64,000 nucleotides of DNA from Mesorhizobium sp. GTDB lineage: Bacteria; Pseudomonadota; Alphaproteobacteria; Rhizobiales; Rhizobiaceae. Of the stretch, positions 8,012-17,164 are shown piece by piece. Numbering within the stretch: the stretch's first letter is position 1; each line of letters begins with the position of its first letter. Under the pieces are notes generated by a model. The model was given only the letters and a program-made list of their open reading frames with translations. It was not told the DNA's origin and did no database searches. Location: assembly GCA_004020315.1 (NCBI GenBank), contig SAQG01000022.1, forward strand, positions 34,359 to 98,358, written 5' to 3'. Position numbers and translations under genes: made by a program.

Positions 8012-10018
8012 ATGAACAGCCAAGCAGCAGCATTGAAGCCCGTCGCCGCCATCTCGGAGCGCGACATGGCGAATGCCATTCGCGCACTGGCGATGGACAG
8101 CGTCCAAAAGGCCAATTCCGGTCATCCGGGCATGCCGATGGGCATGGCCGATGTCGCGACGGTGCTGTTCAGCCGCTTCATCAATATCGATCCGTCGACG
8201 CCCGATTGGCCCGATCGCGACCGTTTCGTGCTTTCGGCCGGGCACGGCTCGATGCTGCAATATGCGCTGCATTACCTGCTCGGCTACGAAGATATGCCGA
8301 TCGAGCAATTGCAGCGGTTTCGCCAGCTGGGCAGCCGCACCGCCGGACATCCGGAATATGGCCACGCGCTCGGCATCGAGACGACGACCGGTCCGCTTGG
8401 ACAAGGCATTTCGACCGCCGTCGGCATGGCGCTGGCGGAGCGCATGCTTGCCGCCCGCCACGGCGCCGATCTCGTCGACCATTTCACCTATGTGATCGCC
8501 GGCGACGGCTGCCTGCAGGAAGGCATCAGCCATGAGGCGATCGACCTTGCCGGTCACCTGAAGCTCTCCCGGCTGATCGTCTTCTGGGACGACAACGCGA
8601 TCTCGATCGACGGACCGACTTCGCTGTCGACATCGATGGACCAGCCGGCACGGTTCGAGGCCGCTGGATGGCATGTCCAATCGGTGGACGGCCACGACAC
8701 GGAAGCTGTCGCCGCGGGAATCGAAGCGGCGCAGCAGTCGGACCGGCCGTCTCTGATCGCCTGCCGCACGGTGATCGGCAAGGGCGCACCCAATCTGGGC
8801 GGCTCGGAAAAGACGCATGGCGCGCCGCTGGGCGATGCGGAGATCGCCGCGACGCGCGAGAACATCGGCTGGGCCTACGCTCCGTTCGAGGTGCCGGACG
8901 ATATCGTTTTCGCCTGGCGCGAAATCGCCGGGCGCGGTCAAGCGGCGCGGCGCGCCTGGGAGCAGCGGCTTGCCGCCTCGTCGCAGCGCCAGGCCTTCGA
9001 GAGCGCGGTCGCCGGCAGGCTGCCCGACGCGATCTTCGATGCGCTCAATGCTTTCCGCAGGGAGCATGTCGAGAAGGCGACCAAGGTTGCAACGCGAAAA
9101 GCCTCCGAAATGGCGCTCGGCGCGATCAACGCCGCAACCGAGCTGACCGTCGGCGGCTCCGCCGATCTGACGCATTCGAACCTGACGATCACCAAGGGCA
9201 TGGGTCGCATAGCGCCTGATGACTACGCCGGCCGCTACATCCATTACGGTATCCGCGAGCACGGCATGGCCGCGGCCATGAACGGCATCGCGCTGCATGG
9301 CGGCTTCGTGCCTTATGGCGGCACGTTCCTGTGCTTTGCCGACTATGCGCGCGGCGCGATGCGGCTCTCGGCGCTGATGGGCCAGCGCGTCATCTACGTG
9401 ATGACGCACGATTCCATCGGTCTCGGCGAGGATGGCCCGACCCATCAGCCGGTCGAGCACCTGGCGATGCTGCGGGCCACGCCGAACCTCAACGTCTTCC
9501 GTCCGGCCGACATCATCGAAACGGCGGAGTGCTGGGAACTGGCGCTGAAGAGCGAGAACCGGCCGAGCGTGCTGGTGCTCTCGCGCCAGAACCTGCCGAT
9601 GCTGCGCCACGCATATAGCGACGAGAACCGGTCGAGCCAGGGCGCCTACATCCTGCGCGAACCAGCCGAGCACCGCGCCGTGACGCTGATCGCAACCGGC
9701 TCGGAGGTCGAGATCGCCGTTGCCGCCGCCAAACGGCTGGAGACCGAGCACGGCATCGCCGCCGCGGTGGTCTCAATGCCGTGCTGGGAGCTTTTCGAGG
9801 AACAGGACGCCGGCACCCGCAAGGCCGTTCTCGGCTCGGCACCGCGCATTGCGGTCGAAGCCGCAGCACGGCTCGGCTGGGACCGCTGGATCGGCGACAC
9901 CGGCGCTTTCGTCGGCATGGCCGGTTTCGGCGCCAGCGCCCCTGCCCCGGATCTCTACCGGCATTTCGACATCACGCCCGAAGCCGTCGCCGCAGCGGCG
10001 CTGAAGCTCATCGTCTAG
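8012..10018 (+). CDS. cbbT: Transketolase
   Basis: 668 residues. It moves two-carbon ketol units in Calvin cycle regeneration and needs thiamine diphosphate. The N-terminal TPP motif (GDGCLQEG...WDDNAISIDG, about residues 155-195), the central pyrimidine-binding domain ('GLGEDGPTHQPVEHL', about 473-487) and a C-terminal domain are present. I chose the ATG at 8012, which has AGGAGG at 8001-8006; the GTG at 7991 lies inside cbbP. It is followed by class II aldolase. Confidence 0.95.
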   Translation: MNSQAAALKPVAAISERDMANAIRALAMDSVQKANSGHPGMPMGMADVATVLFSRFINIDPSTPDWPDRDRFVLSAGHGSMLQYALHYLLGYEDMPIEQLQRFRQLGSRTAGHPEYGHALGIETTTGPLGQGISTAVGMALAERMLAARHGADLVDHFTYVIAGDGCLQEGISHEAIDLAGHLKLSRLIVFWDDNAISIDGPTSLSTSMDQPARFEAAGWHVQSVDGHDTEAVAAGIEAAQQSDRPSLIACRTVIGKGAPNLGGSEKTHGAPLGDAEIAATRENIGWAYAPFEVPDDIVFAWREIAGRGQAARRAWEQRLAASSQRQAFESAVAGRLPDAIFDALNAFRREHVEKATKVATRKASEMALGAINAATELTVGGSADLTHSNLTITKGMGRIAPDDYAGRYIHYGIREHGMAAAMNGIALHGGFVPYGGTFLCFADYARGAMRLSALMGQRVIYVMTHDSIGLGEDGPTHQPVEHLAMLRATPNLNVFRPADIIETAECWELALKSENRPSVLVLSRQNLPMLRHAYSDENRSSQGAYILREPAEHRAVTLIATGSEVEIAVAAAKRLETEHGIAAAVVSMPCWELFEEQDAGTRKAVLGSAPRIAVEAAARLGWDRWIGDTGAFVGMAGFGASAPAPDLYRHFDITPEAVAAAALKLIV

Positions 10019-10030
10019 GAGGACCCGACA

Positions 10031-11110
10031 ATGGCCCGCATCACCCTTCGCCAGCTTCTCGACCATGCCGCCGAGCATGGTTACGGCGTGCCGGCATTCA
10101 ACATCAACAACATGGAACAGGGCCTCGCCATCATGGAGGCGGCCAGGGCCTGCGACGCGCCGGTCATCATCCAGGCCTCGCGCGGCGCCCGCTCCTATGC
10201 CAACGACATCATGCTGGCCAAGATGATGGAGGCGTTGACCGAAATGCATCCGGCCATTCCGCTATGCATCCATCAGGATCACGGCAACAACGAAGCGACC
10301 TGCCTTTCGGCGATCCGCTACGGCTTCACCTCGGTGATGATGGACGGGTCGCTGATGGCGGACGCCAAGACGCCGGCGAGCTACGATTACAACGTCGCCA
10401 TCACCGAACGTGTCGCACGCATGGCGCATTCGGTCGGCGCTTCCGTCGAAGGCGAGCTCGGCGTGCTCGGCTCACTGGAAACCGGCCAGGGCGAAGCCGA
10501 AGACGGCCACGGCGCCGAAGGCGCGCTTTCCCACGACCAGCTTTTGACCGATCCCGATCAGGCGGTCGACTTCGTCACCGCCACCCGGGTCGACGCGCTG
10601 GCGATCGCCTGCGGCACCTCGCACGGCGCCTACAAATTCAGCCGCAAGCCCGACGGCGGCATCCTGGCCATGCAGGTGATCGAGGCGATCCACAAAAAGC
10701 TGCCCAACACGCATCTGGTCATGCATGGCTCTTCCTCAGTGCCGCAAGAACTGCAGGACGTCATCAACAAGTATGGCGGCGAGATGCCCCAGACGTTTGG
10801 CGTTCCGATCGAGGAGATCGAGCGCGGCATCCGCTACGGCGTGCGCAAGGTCAACATCGACACCGATTGCCGCATGGCCATGGCCGGGCAGTTCCGCCGC
10901 GTCGCGACGGAGGATCCGCGTGAATTCGATCCGCGCAAATTCCTGAAACCCGCCATGGACGCCCTGCGCGATCTTTGTCGCGATCGTTTTGAACGCTTCG
11001 GCACGGCGGGCAACGCCTCGAAGATCAGGGTCATCGCCATGGACGAGATGGCGAAACGTTACGCCGCGGGAAAACTCGACCCGCAAATCGCAACCGCGAA
11101 AGCCGCCTGA
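10031..11110 (+). CDS. cbbA: Class II fructose-bisphosphate aldolase
   Basis: 359 residues. It is the zinc-dependent aldolase that condenses triose phosphates to FBP and erythrose 4-phosphate with DHAP to SBP. Zinc and substrate motifs include 'CIHQDHGNNEATCLSAI' (about 79-95), a 'GELGVLGSLETGQGE' loop, 'HGSSSVPQEL' and 'KVNIDTDCRMA'. It is of the CbbA subtype found in Calvin operons. The ribosome site AGGAGG lies at 10017-10022. It is separated by 21 bp from the RuBisCO large subunit gene. Confidence 0.95.
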   Translation: MARITLRQLLDHAAEHGYGVPAFNINNMEQGLAIMEAARACDAPVIIQASRGARSYANDIMLAKMMEALTEMHPAIPLCIHQDHGNNEATCLSAIRYGFTSVMMDGSLMADAKTPASYDYNVAITERVARMAHSVGASVEGELGVLGSLETGQGEAEDGHGAEGALSHDQLLTDPDQAVDFVTATRVDALAIACGTSHGAYKFSRKPDGGILAMQVIEAIHKKLPNTHLVMHGSSSVPQELQDVINKYGGEMPQTFGVPIEEIERGIRYGVRKVNIDTDCRMAMAGQFRRVATEDPREFDPRKFLKPAMDALRDLCRDRFERFGTAGNASKIRVIAMDEMAKRYAAGKLDPQIATAKAA

Positions 11111-11131
11111 GCGGCAAACAGGAGACCTATC

Positions 11132-12625
11132 ATGAACAAGATCGACATGCCGTCAGCGGGCACGCTCAAGGAAGGCAGCGAACGCTACAAGTCGGGCGTT
11201 ATTCCCTACAAGAAAATGGGCTATTGGGAGCCCGACTACCGGCCCAAGGAGACCGACCTGATCGCCATGTTTCGGATCACGCCGCAGCCCGGCGTCGACC
11301 ACGAGGAGGCGGCCGCCGCCGTTGCCGGTGAATCCTCTACCGCGACATGGACCGTGGTGTGGACCGACAGGCTGACCGCCTGCGAGCTCTATCGCGCCAA
11401 GGCGTTCAAGTCCGAGCCGGTGCCGAACACGGGTCCCGGCACCAAGATCGAGCAGCAGTACTTCGCCTACATCGCCTACGACCTCGACCTGTTCGAGCCG
11501 GGCTCAATCGCCAACCTGACTGCATCGATCATCGGCAACGTGTTCGGCTTTAAGGCAGTCAAGGCCTTGCGGCTTGAGGACATGCGCATTCCGGTCGCTT
11601 ACCTCAAAACCTTCCAGGGCCCGGCAACAGGCATCGTGGTGGAACGCGAGCGGCTCGACAAGTTCGGCCGGCCGCTGCTCGGCGCGACGACGAAGCCGAA
11701 GCTCGGCCTGTCAGGCCGCAACTACGGCCGCGTCGTCTACGAGGCGCTGAAGGGTGGCCTCGACTTCGTCAAGGACGACGAGAATATCAACTCGCAGCCC
11801 TTCATGCACTGGCGCGACCGCTTCCTCTACTGCATGGAGGCTGTGAACAAGGCGTCAGCCGCTACTGGCGAAGTCAAGGGCCACTATCTCAACGTCACCG
11901 CCGGCACGATGGAGGAGATGTACGAGCGCGCCGAATTCGCCAAACAGCTTGGCTCCTGCATCATCATGATCGACCTCGTCATTGGCTACACGGCGATCCA
12001 GTCGATGGCCAAGTGGGCACGCCGCAACGACATGATCCTGCACCTGCACCGTGCCGGCAACTCGACCTATTCGCGCCAGAAGAACCACGGCATGAATTTT
12101 CGCGTCATCTGCAAATGGATGCGGATGGCCGGCGTCGATCACATCCATGCCGGCACGGTGGTCGGCAAGCTGGAAGGCGACCCGCTGATGATCAAGGGTT
12201 TTTATGACACGCTGCGCGAGGAGCGCACGCCGCAGAACCTCGAAACCGGGCTGTTCTTCGATCAGGAGTGGGCCTCGCTCAACAAGGTGATGCCCGTCGC
12301 CTCGGGCGGCATCCATGCCGGCCAGATGCACCAGCTGATCCATTATCTCGGCGAGGACGTCATCCTGCAGTTCGGCGGCGGCACGATCGGCCATCCGGAC
12401 GGCATCCAGGCCGGCGCGACGGCTAACCGTGTCGCGTTGGAGGCGATGATCCTCGCCCGCAATGAGGGCCGCGACTATCTGCGCGAAGGAACCCAAATCC
12501 TCGAACAGGCGGCCAGATGGTGCACGCCGCTGAAGGCGGCCCTGGAGACCTGGAAGGACGTCACCTTCAATTACGAATCGACCGACACGGCCGACTTCGT
12601 GCCAACCGCAACGCCCAGCTTCTAG
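11132..12625 (+). CDS. cbbL: RuBisCO large subunit, form I red type
   Basis: 497 residues. Key active-site stretches are intact: 'GATTKPKLGLSG' with the catalytic lysine, 'GLDFVKDDENINSQPF' with the carbamylated lysine and the metal-binding Asp and Glu, 'HLHRAG', 'HAGTVVGKLEGDP' (loop 6) and 'GGGTIGHPDG'. The N-terminal region ('SGVIPYKKMGYWEPDYRPKE') and the neighbouring cbbX mark it as red type (form IC). It carboxylates RuBP. An 18-bp gap separates it from cbbS. Confidence 0.97.
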   Translation: MNKIDMPSAGTLKEGSERYKSGVIPYKKMGYWEPDYRPKETDLIAMFRITPQPGVDHEEAAAAVAGESSTATWTVVWTDRLTACELYRAKAFKSEPVPNTGPGTKIEQQYFAYIAYDLDLFEPGSIANLTASIIGNVFGFKAVKALRLEDMRIPVAYLKTFQGPATGIVVERERLDKFGRPLLGATTKPKLGLSGRNYGRVVYEALKGGLDFVKDDENINSQPFMHWRDRFLYCMEAVNKASAATGEVKGHYLNVTAGTMEEMYERAEFAKQLGSCIIMIDLVIGYTAIQSMAKWARRNDMILHLHRAGNSTYSRQKNHGMNFRVICKWMRMAGVDHIHAGTVVGKLEGDPLMIKGFYDTLREERTPQNLETGLFFDQEWASLNKVMPVASGGIHAGQMHQLIHYLGEDVILQFGGGTIGHPDGIQAGATANRVALEAMILARNEGRDYLREGTQILEQAARWCTPLKAALETWKDVTFNYESTDTADFVPTATPSF

Positions 12626-12643
12626 ACGAAAGGAACCGTCGCC

Positions 12644-13078
12644 ATGATGACCAATCCCGGAAACAAGGTCACGCAGGGACAGTTTTCGTTCCTGCCCGAC
12701 CTGACCGATGAGCAGATTTCGGCGCAGATCAAATACGCGCTGAAAAACCACTGGGCGGTCAGCGTCGAGTACACCGACGATCCGCATCCGCGAAACACCT
12801 ATTGGGAAATGTACGGCAACCCGATGTTCGACCTGAAGGACCCGGCCGGCATCCTGCTTGAAGTCAACAATTGCCGGAAAGCCATGCCCAACATGTATGT
12901 GCGGGTCACCGCCTTCGATTCGACCAAGGGCTGGGAAGCACCGCGCATGTCGTTCATCGTCAACCGGCCGCCGAACGAACCCGGGTTCCGGCTGCTGCGC
13001 CAGGAGCGCGACGGTCGCAGCCAGGGCTATTCGATCGTGCCTTATGCAACCGACAGGCCCGAAGGCGAGCGGAGCTAG
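12644..13078 (+). CDS. cbbS: RuBisCO small subunit, red type
   Basis: 144 residues. It starts 'MMTNPGNKVTQGQFSFLPDL' and contains the conserved 'WAVSVEYTDDPHPRNTYWEM' core. The C-terminal extension of about 30 residues, ending 'GYSIVPYATDRPEG', is the beta-hairpin typical of red-type small subunits, which assemble without the chaperones green types need. It lies between cbbL and cbbX. Confidence 0.96.
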   Translation: MMTNPGNKVTQGQFSFLPDLTDEQISAQIKYALKNHWAVSVEYTDDPHPRNTYWEMYGNPMFDLKDPAGILLEVNNCRKAMPNMYVRVTAFDSTKGWEAPRMSFIVNRPPNEPGFRLLRQERDGRSQGYSIVPYATDRPEGERS

Positions 13079-13086
13079 CCGAAACC

Positions 13087-14025
13087 ATGCTGGACGCGAT
13101 AGCAAAGGGCGCTGCCGCGCAGGACGAATCGGTTGATCTTCAGGCCGAGTTCGAGGCGTCTAACATCGATGAGGTGTTGGGCAAGCTCGACCGCGAACTC
13201 GTTGGCCTGAAGCCGGTCAAGACCCGCATCCGCGAGATCGCGGCGCTGCTCCTGGTCGACCGGCTTCGCCGCAAGTTCGGCCTGATCTCGGGCGCACCGA
13301 CGCTGCATATGAACTTTACGGGAAACCCCGGAACCGGAAAAACCACCGTGGCACTCAGGATGGCCGAAATCCTGCATCGTCTCGGCTATGTCCGCGAAGG
13401 GCACATGGTCGCGGTGACGCGAGACGATCTCGTCGGCCAGTATGTGGGCCACACCGCGCCCAAAACCCGCGAAGTGATCAAGCGCGCCATGGGCGGGGTG
13501 CTTTTCATCGACGAGGCCTACTATCTCTACAAGCCCGAGAACGAACGCGACTACGGCCAGGAATCGATCGAAATCCTGCTGCAATGCATGGAAAACAACC
13601 GTGACGATCTGGTTGTGATTCTTGCCGGCTACAAGGACAAGATGGACCGCTTCTTCGACAGCAATCCCGGCATGCGCTCGCGCATCGCCCACCACCTCGA
13701 TTTTCCCGACTACGGCGTCAGCGAACTCAAATCGATCGCCGAGATCATGCTGGCGGAACAGAATTACCGTCTCAGCGAGGCGGCGGCCAAGGCGCTCGAA
13801 GAGTATCTCCCGATCCGCATGCGGCTGCCGCATTTCTCCAACGCTCGGTCGGTCCGCAATGGGCTCGACCGGGCGCGGCTTCGCCAGGCCAACCGGCTTT
13901 TCGCGTCGCGCGACCGGGCGTTGACGAAGACCGACCTTATCACCATTGAGGAATCCGATATTCGCGGCAGCCGCGTGTTCGCGGAAGGTAAGCTCGAGGG
14001 CGAACCGGAGACGAAGGCGCGCTGA
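13087..14025 (+). CDS. cbbX: CbbX, AAA+ activase of red-type RuBisCO
   Basis: 312 residues. It remodels inhibited RuBisCO by pulling on the large-subunit C-terminus, driven by ATP and activated by RuBP. Walker A 'GNPGTGKTT' (about residues 79-87), Walker B 'GVLFIDEAYYLY' and the arginine-finger region ('PGMRSRI') are visible. The ATG at 13087 lies 8 bp after the cbbS stop; an upstream in-frame extension would overlap cbbS and is not needed. Its presence confirms the red-type assignment of cbbLS. Confidence 0.95.
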   Translation: MLDAIAKGAAAQDESVDLQAEFEASNIDEVLGKLDRELVGLKPVKTRIREIAALLLVDRLRRKFGLISGAPTLHMNFTGNPGTGKTTVALRMAEILHRLGYVREGHMVAVTRDDLVGQYVGHTAPKTREVIKRAMGGVLFIDEAYYLYKPENERDYGQESIEILLQCMENNRDDLVVILAGYKDKMDRFFDSNPGMRSRIAHHLDFPDYGVSELKSIAEIMLAEQNYRLSEAAAKALEEYLPIRMRLPHFSNARSVRNGLDRARLRQANRLFASRDRALTKTDLITIEESDIRGSRVFAEGKLEGEPETKAR

Positions 14026-14087
14026 CAAGATGGCGCCGGTTGATGTGCAGCGATCGGAAACGGAAGACAGAATGGGAGCCGACGACC

Positions 14088-14774
14088 ATGGGTACTAAGA
14101 CAATCATCGCGCCCTCGGTGCTTTCTGCGGACTTCTCGCGGCTCGGCAACGAGGTCGAAGCAGTCGTCGGGGCGGGTGCCGACTGGATCCATCTCGACGT
14201 GATGGACGGCCATTTCGTGCCCAACATCACCTTCGGTCCGCCGGTGATCAAGGCGATCCGTGATCGAACGGACAAGATCTTCGACTGCCATCTGATGATC
14301 GCGCCGGCCGACGCCTATCTCGCCGCCTTCGCCGATGCCGGCTGCGACATCATCACCGTGCATGCCGAGGCCGGGCCGCATCTCGACCGTTCGCTGCAGG
14401 CAATCAGGAATCTCGGCAAGAAGGCCGGCGTGTCGTTGAACCCGTCGACGCCGGAAAGCGTCATCGAATATGTGCTCGACCGGCTCGATCTGGTGCTTCT
14501 GATGACCGTCAATCCAGGGTTCGGCGGCCAGGCGTTCATTCCGGCGGTCGTCGACAAGGTCAGGCGGGTCAAGGCGCTGATCGGCAACCGCCCGATCGAC
14601 ATCGAGATCGACGGCGGCGTCACGCCCGAGACCGCTCCGCTGGTCACCGCGGCCGGCGCCAATGTGCTGGTCGCCGGCTCGGCCATTTTCAAGGGTGGCA
14701 CCGAGGCTGCCTATCGCGCCAATATAGGCGCCATCAGACACGCAGCCGACGGGGCGATCCGGAAAGCCGCGTAA
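14088..14774 (+). CDS. cbbE: Ribulose-phosphate 3-epimerase
   Basis: 228 residues. It interconverts xylulose 5-phosphate and ribulose 5-phosphate. Family motifs: 'IIAPSVLSADFSRLG' at the start, 'HLDVMDGHFVPNITFG', 'CHLMI' and 'VNPGFGGQAFIP'. I chose the ATG at 14088 with GGGAG at 14074-14078; the in-frame ATG at 14040 adds 16 residues that do not look like the family. Eighth gene of the cbb operon. Confidence 0.93.
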   Translation: MGTKTIIAPSVLSADFSRLGNEVEAVVGAGADWIHLDVMDGHFVPNITFGPPVIKAIRDRTDKIFDCHLMIAPADAYLAAFADAGCDIITVHAEAGPHLDRSLQAIRNLGKKAGVSLNPSTPESVIEYVLDRLDLVLLMTVNPGFGGQAFIPAVVDKVRRVKALIGNRPIDIEIDGGVTPETAPLVTAAGANVLVAGSAIFKGGTEAAYRANIGAIRHAADGAIRKAA

Positions 14775-14797
14775 AAAACATTTCATCGGAGGGCAAC

Positions 14798-15354
14798 ATG
14801 GGGGCGATTCCACCTGTCTGTGATTTCGGCTGGCAAGCCATCGATGCCGTTTTGCCCGGCGTCGACGGCAAATCGCATTCGATCTTCAGCCACGCCGGTC
14901 CAACGGCATGGTGGTGGCCTTCATCTGCAACCACTGCCCTTACGTGAAGGCCGCGATTTCACGCATCGTCCGAGATGCCAACGATCTCAAGGCCGAAGGC
15001 ATCGGCTTTGTCGCAATCAACTCCAACGATGCCGAGGCCTATCCGGATGATTCCTTCGACAACATGAAGCTTTTCGCTAGGACGAACGGCTTCACTTTCC
15101 CCTACCTCCACGACGAGCACCAGACGGTGGCGCGTGCCTATGGCGCCGTTTGCACTCCGGATTTCTTCGGACTCAACAGCGACTTGACGTTGCAATATCG
15201 CGGCCGGCTGGATGCCGCGCGACGAGACGCCGGACCGCCCGGACTAAGACGCGACCTGTTCGAGGCGATGAGGCAGGTTGCCCGAACCGGCGACGGACCG
15301 CTGGACCAGATCGCTTCGATCGGCTGCTCGATCAAGTGGAAGGATGCTGCATGA
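14798..15354 (+). pseudogene. Redoxin/thioredoxin-like (AhpC-TSA family) gene with a frameshift
   Basis: The ATG at 14798 (GGAGGG at 14788-14793) opens a thioredoxin-fold protein: 'CDFGWQAIDAVLPGVDGKSH'. At about 14900 the frame breaks. The rest continues in another frame from 'NGMVVAFICNHCPYVKA' to 'SIGCSIKWKDAA', which is the conserved body of the family. Adding one C to the CC at 14900-14901 (GGTCC to GGTCCC) would restore 'GPNGMVV', the usual sequence here. So it is either a recent single-base deletion or a sequencing error. The CNHCPY motif takes the place of the CxxC site. The 3' end overlaps the start of the phosphatase gene by four bases. Confidence 0.75.
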
Positions 15355-16052
15355 ACGTCGGCGCAGGCAGGCGGTTTCGGTCGCCGAAGGCGATCCTGTT
15401 CGATCTCGACGGCACGCTGGTCGATTCGGCACCTGATATAACGGCCGCCGTCAACGAGTTGCTGGCCGGCCGCGATCTGCCGCCGCTGCGCTTGGGACAG
15501 GTCAAAGCCATGATCGGCGGCGGCGTCAGGAAACTGGTCGAGCGAGCCTTCGCGGCTTCCGGTACGCCGCTCCTCGGCAGCGCGCTTGACGAGGCCAACC
15601 GCGCCATGACGCCGATCTACCGCAGACATCTGACCGGCCTGACGACGCTGATGCCTGGCGTCAGGGAGGTTCTCACCCACTTCCATCTGAGCGGAATAGC
15701 CATGGGTGTGGTGACCAACAAGCCGCAGCTGGCGGCTCGCGAAATCCTGCTGCATTTCGGGTTGACGGAACATCTTGGCGCGATCGTCGGCGGCGACGCG
15801 GTGACATCCTTGAAACCGGCGCCCGACGCTCTGTTGCTGGCGCTCGACCAGCTTCAGGTCGAATCTCGCGACGCGCTGATGGTAGGAGACAGCGGCGCCG
15901 ACGTGGCCGCCGCGCGCGCCGCCGTCATGCCCGCCATTCTGCTGCGTGGCGGCTACACCCAAATTCCGGTTGAAGAACTCGGCGCCGACCTCGTTTGCGA
16001 CAGCCTGTTCGACCTGCCCTCCGCGATGCGCAGGCTGCAAAATGCCGCTTGA
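15351..16052 (+). CDS. cbbZ: Phosphoglycolate phosphatase (HAD family)
   Basis: 233 residues. It removes phosphate from 2-phosphoglycolate, the toxic product of RuBisCO oxygenation. HAD motif I 'LFDLDGTLVDSAPD' (about residues 16-29), motif II 'VVTNKP', a lysine in 'SLKPAPD' and motif IV 'MVGDSGADVAAARAA' are present. The ATG at 15351 overlaps the stop of the redoxin gene. Its place at the end of the cbb operon supports the cbbZ assignment over a general gph role. Confidence 0.9.
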   Translation: MNVGAGRRFRSPKAILFDLDGTLVDSAPDITAAVNELLAGRDLPPLRLGQVKAMIGGGVRKLVERAFAASGTPLLGSALDEANRAMTPIYRRHLTGLTTLMPGVREVLTHFHLSGIAMGVVTNKPQLAAREILLHFGLTEHLGAIVGGDAVTSLKPAPDALLLALDQLQVESRDALMVGDSGADVAAARAAVMPAILLRGGYTQIPVEELGADLVCDSLFDLPSAMRRLQNAA

Positions 16053-16116
16053 CTGGCGCCAGCCACCAGGGCGGGCGCCGGCCGAACACAGTTTCGAACG
16101 GCCGGCGAAGTCGCGT

Positions 16117-16162
16117 TACTTCCTGCGGAAGAACCGGGCTACTTCCTGCGGAAGAACCGGGC
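16117..16162. repeat. 23-bp perfect tandem duplication
   Basis: TACTTCCTGCGGAAGAACCGGGC occurs twice back to back at 16117-16139 and 16140-16162 (unit 23 bases; shown here only to define it as TACTTCC..GGGC). Each unit contains the hairpin CTTCC-TGC-GGAAG. It lies between the convergent cbbZ and cytochrome c genes and touches the last base of the latter's stop codon. Confidence 0.85.
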
Positions 16163-16542
16163 TATTTGGAGAATTGCTTCAGATAGGCGATGACGTTGGC
16201 GAGATCCTCGTCCTTCTTGAGACCCGCAAACGCCATCTTCGTGCCTTTGATCATGGCCTTGGGATCGCGAAGATAGGCCGTCAGCGTGGCGTCGTCCCAT
16301 TTGACGCCGGATTTCCCCGCTTCGGTCATAGGTTTAGAATATTTGAACCCCGGATGCGTGCCGGCCGTCCGGCCGAAAACGCCGCTCAACGATGGACCGA
16401 CCTTGTTCTGGTCCTTGTCAACGACGTGACAGACTTTGCATTTGGCGAAGACCTTCTCACCCGCGGCGGCATCCTGTGCCTGCGATTGGTTTGTGATGAA
16501 CGTCGCAACGGACACGACGGCAAAAAATGCGATTGCACGCAT
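16162..16542 (-). CDS. Class I cytochrome c (c2/cy-like)
   Basis: 126 residues with a signal peptide (about 1-22) and one heme site 'CKVCH'. The sixth ligand methionine is probably in 'GTKMAFAGLKK'. The pattern 'KVGPSLSGVFGRTAG...FKYS' is typical of soluble cytochrome c2/c550. It would act in the periplasm as an electron carrier to the terminal oxidase. Lying between a Calvin operon and a methanol dehydrogenase island, it could accept electrons from XoxG, as cytochrome cH does in methylotrophs; this is inference from context. Confidence 0.9.
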   Translation of the reverse strand: MRAIAFFAVVSVATFITNQSQAQDAAAGEKVFAKCKVCHVVDKDQNKVGPSLSGVFGRTAGTHPGFKYSKPMTEAGKSGVKWDDATLTAYLRDPKAMIKGTKMAFAGLKKDEDLANVIAYLKQFSK

Positions 16543-17164
16543 GGCATTTCCTCATTGATCGTCAAGGTGCCCTGGACGATTTGCGCATGCCTTTGTTTGA
16601 TCATCGGCATGCGTCATTTTATGGCAGAGCGAAAGCTTCCCCCTTGTGGAGTTGCGGCGCCTGCATCTTGGAAGCTACCCGGCAGATGAGCGATGTCAAC
16701 CATACTGAAGTTCAGAGGCCTGCGCGGCACACCCAACATTCCGGAGTAGGCGCCGTCGGCGAAGCTGTCGATCTCCCCCGCAAGGGCGGAGACCGGATGC
16801 CGCTTCGGCTTTCGCCAACCACCAACGCTGAAGCGCAGGGCGATGGGGCGCGGCGCAAACCAGTAGCGATTGCCGTGGTCGCGAGCTCGCGATTCGTTGC
16901 TTTATGACGGCATTTATGCTATTGATTTCGGCATGGTGCTGATTTGCGCCGACGACCCGCCCGCCGAGGCGGGTTTTTTGTTTCGGGTCCGGTGCCCCTA
17001 TCCATTCGCCTTTGTTGACGGCCATCGGGCGAACGCGTAGCCTCAAACCATTCCGGTTTTCCATGGGCACCTCGGGACTCCGGCGGTTGGCGATTTTGTC
17101 CAGGCTCGCAGATCGGGCCGGATCTCGTCGAAGCGGGCGTCTTTAAGCGCGCAAGAGGTGCTGA
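16543..17164. other. Intergenic region without a convincing gene
   Basis: About 620 bp between the cytochrome c promoter side and the small gene at 17165. Several open frames exist but none shows a ribosome site plus protein-like composition. The only clear signal is an orphan terminator hairpin at 16956-16979. A small RNA ending there is possible. Confidence 0.5.
16956..16979 (+). terminator. Intrinsic terminator without an obvious upstream gene
   Basis: Stem CCCGCC (16956-16961) / GGCGGG (16968-16973), loop of six, then six T at 16974-16979. The shape is that of a strong plus-strand rho-independent terminator. No plus-strand protein gene ends just upstream, so it may end a small RNA or a long read-through from the cbb operon. 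Confidence 0.7.

Noticed and set aside
7961..9751. Long minus-strand open frame opposite transketolase
   Set aside because: It is antisense to a well-conserved gene; composition is rich in Arg, His and Asp as expected for the shadow of GC-rich codons.
11132..12625. Asparagine in 'HLHRAGNSTYSR' of RuBisCO as a possible active-site change
   Set aside because: The catalytic His of HLHR is intact, and I recall this Asn as common in red-type enzymes.
16527..16907. Plus-strand open frame upstream of the small gene at 17165
   Set aside because: No ribosome site and the composition is not protein-like; part of it overlaps the cytochrome c start region.
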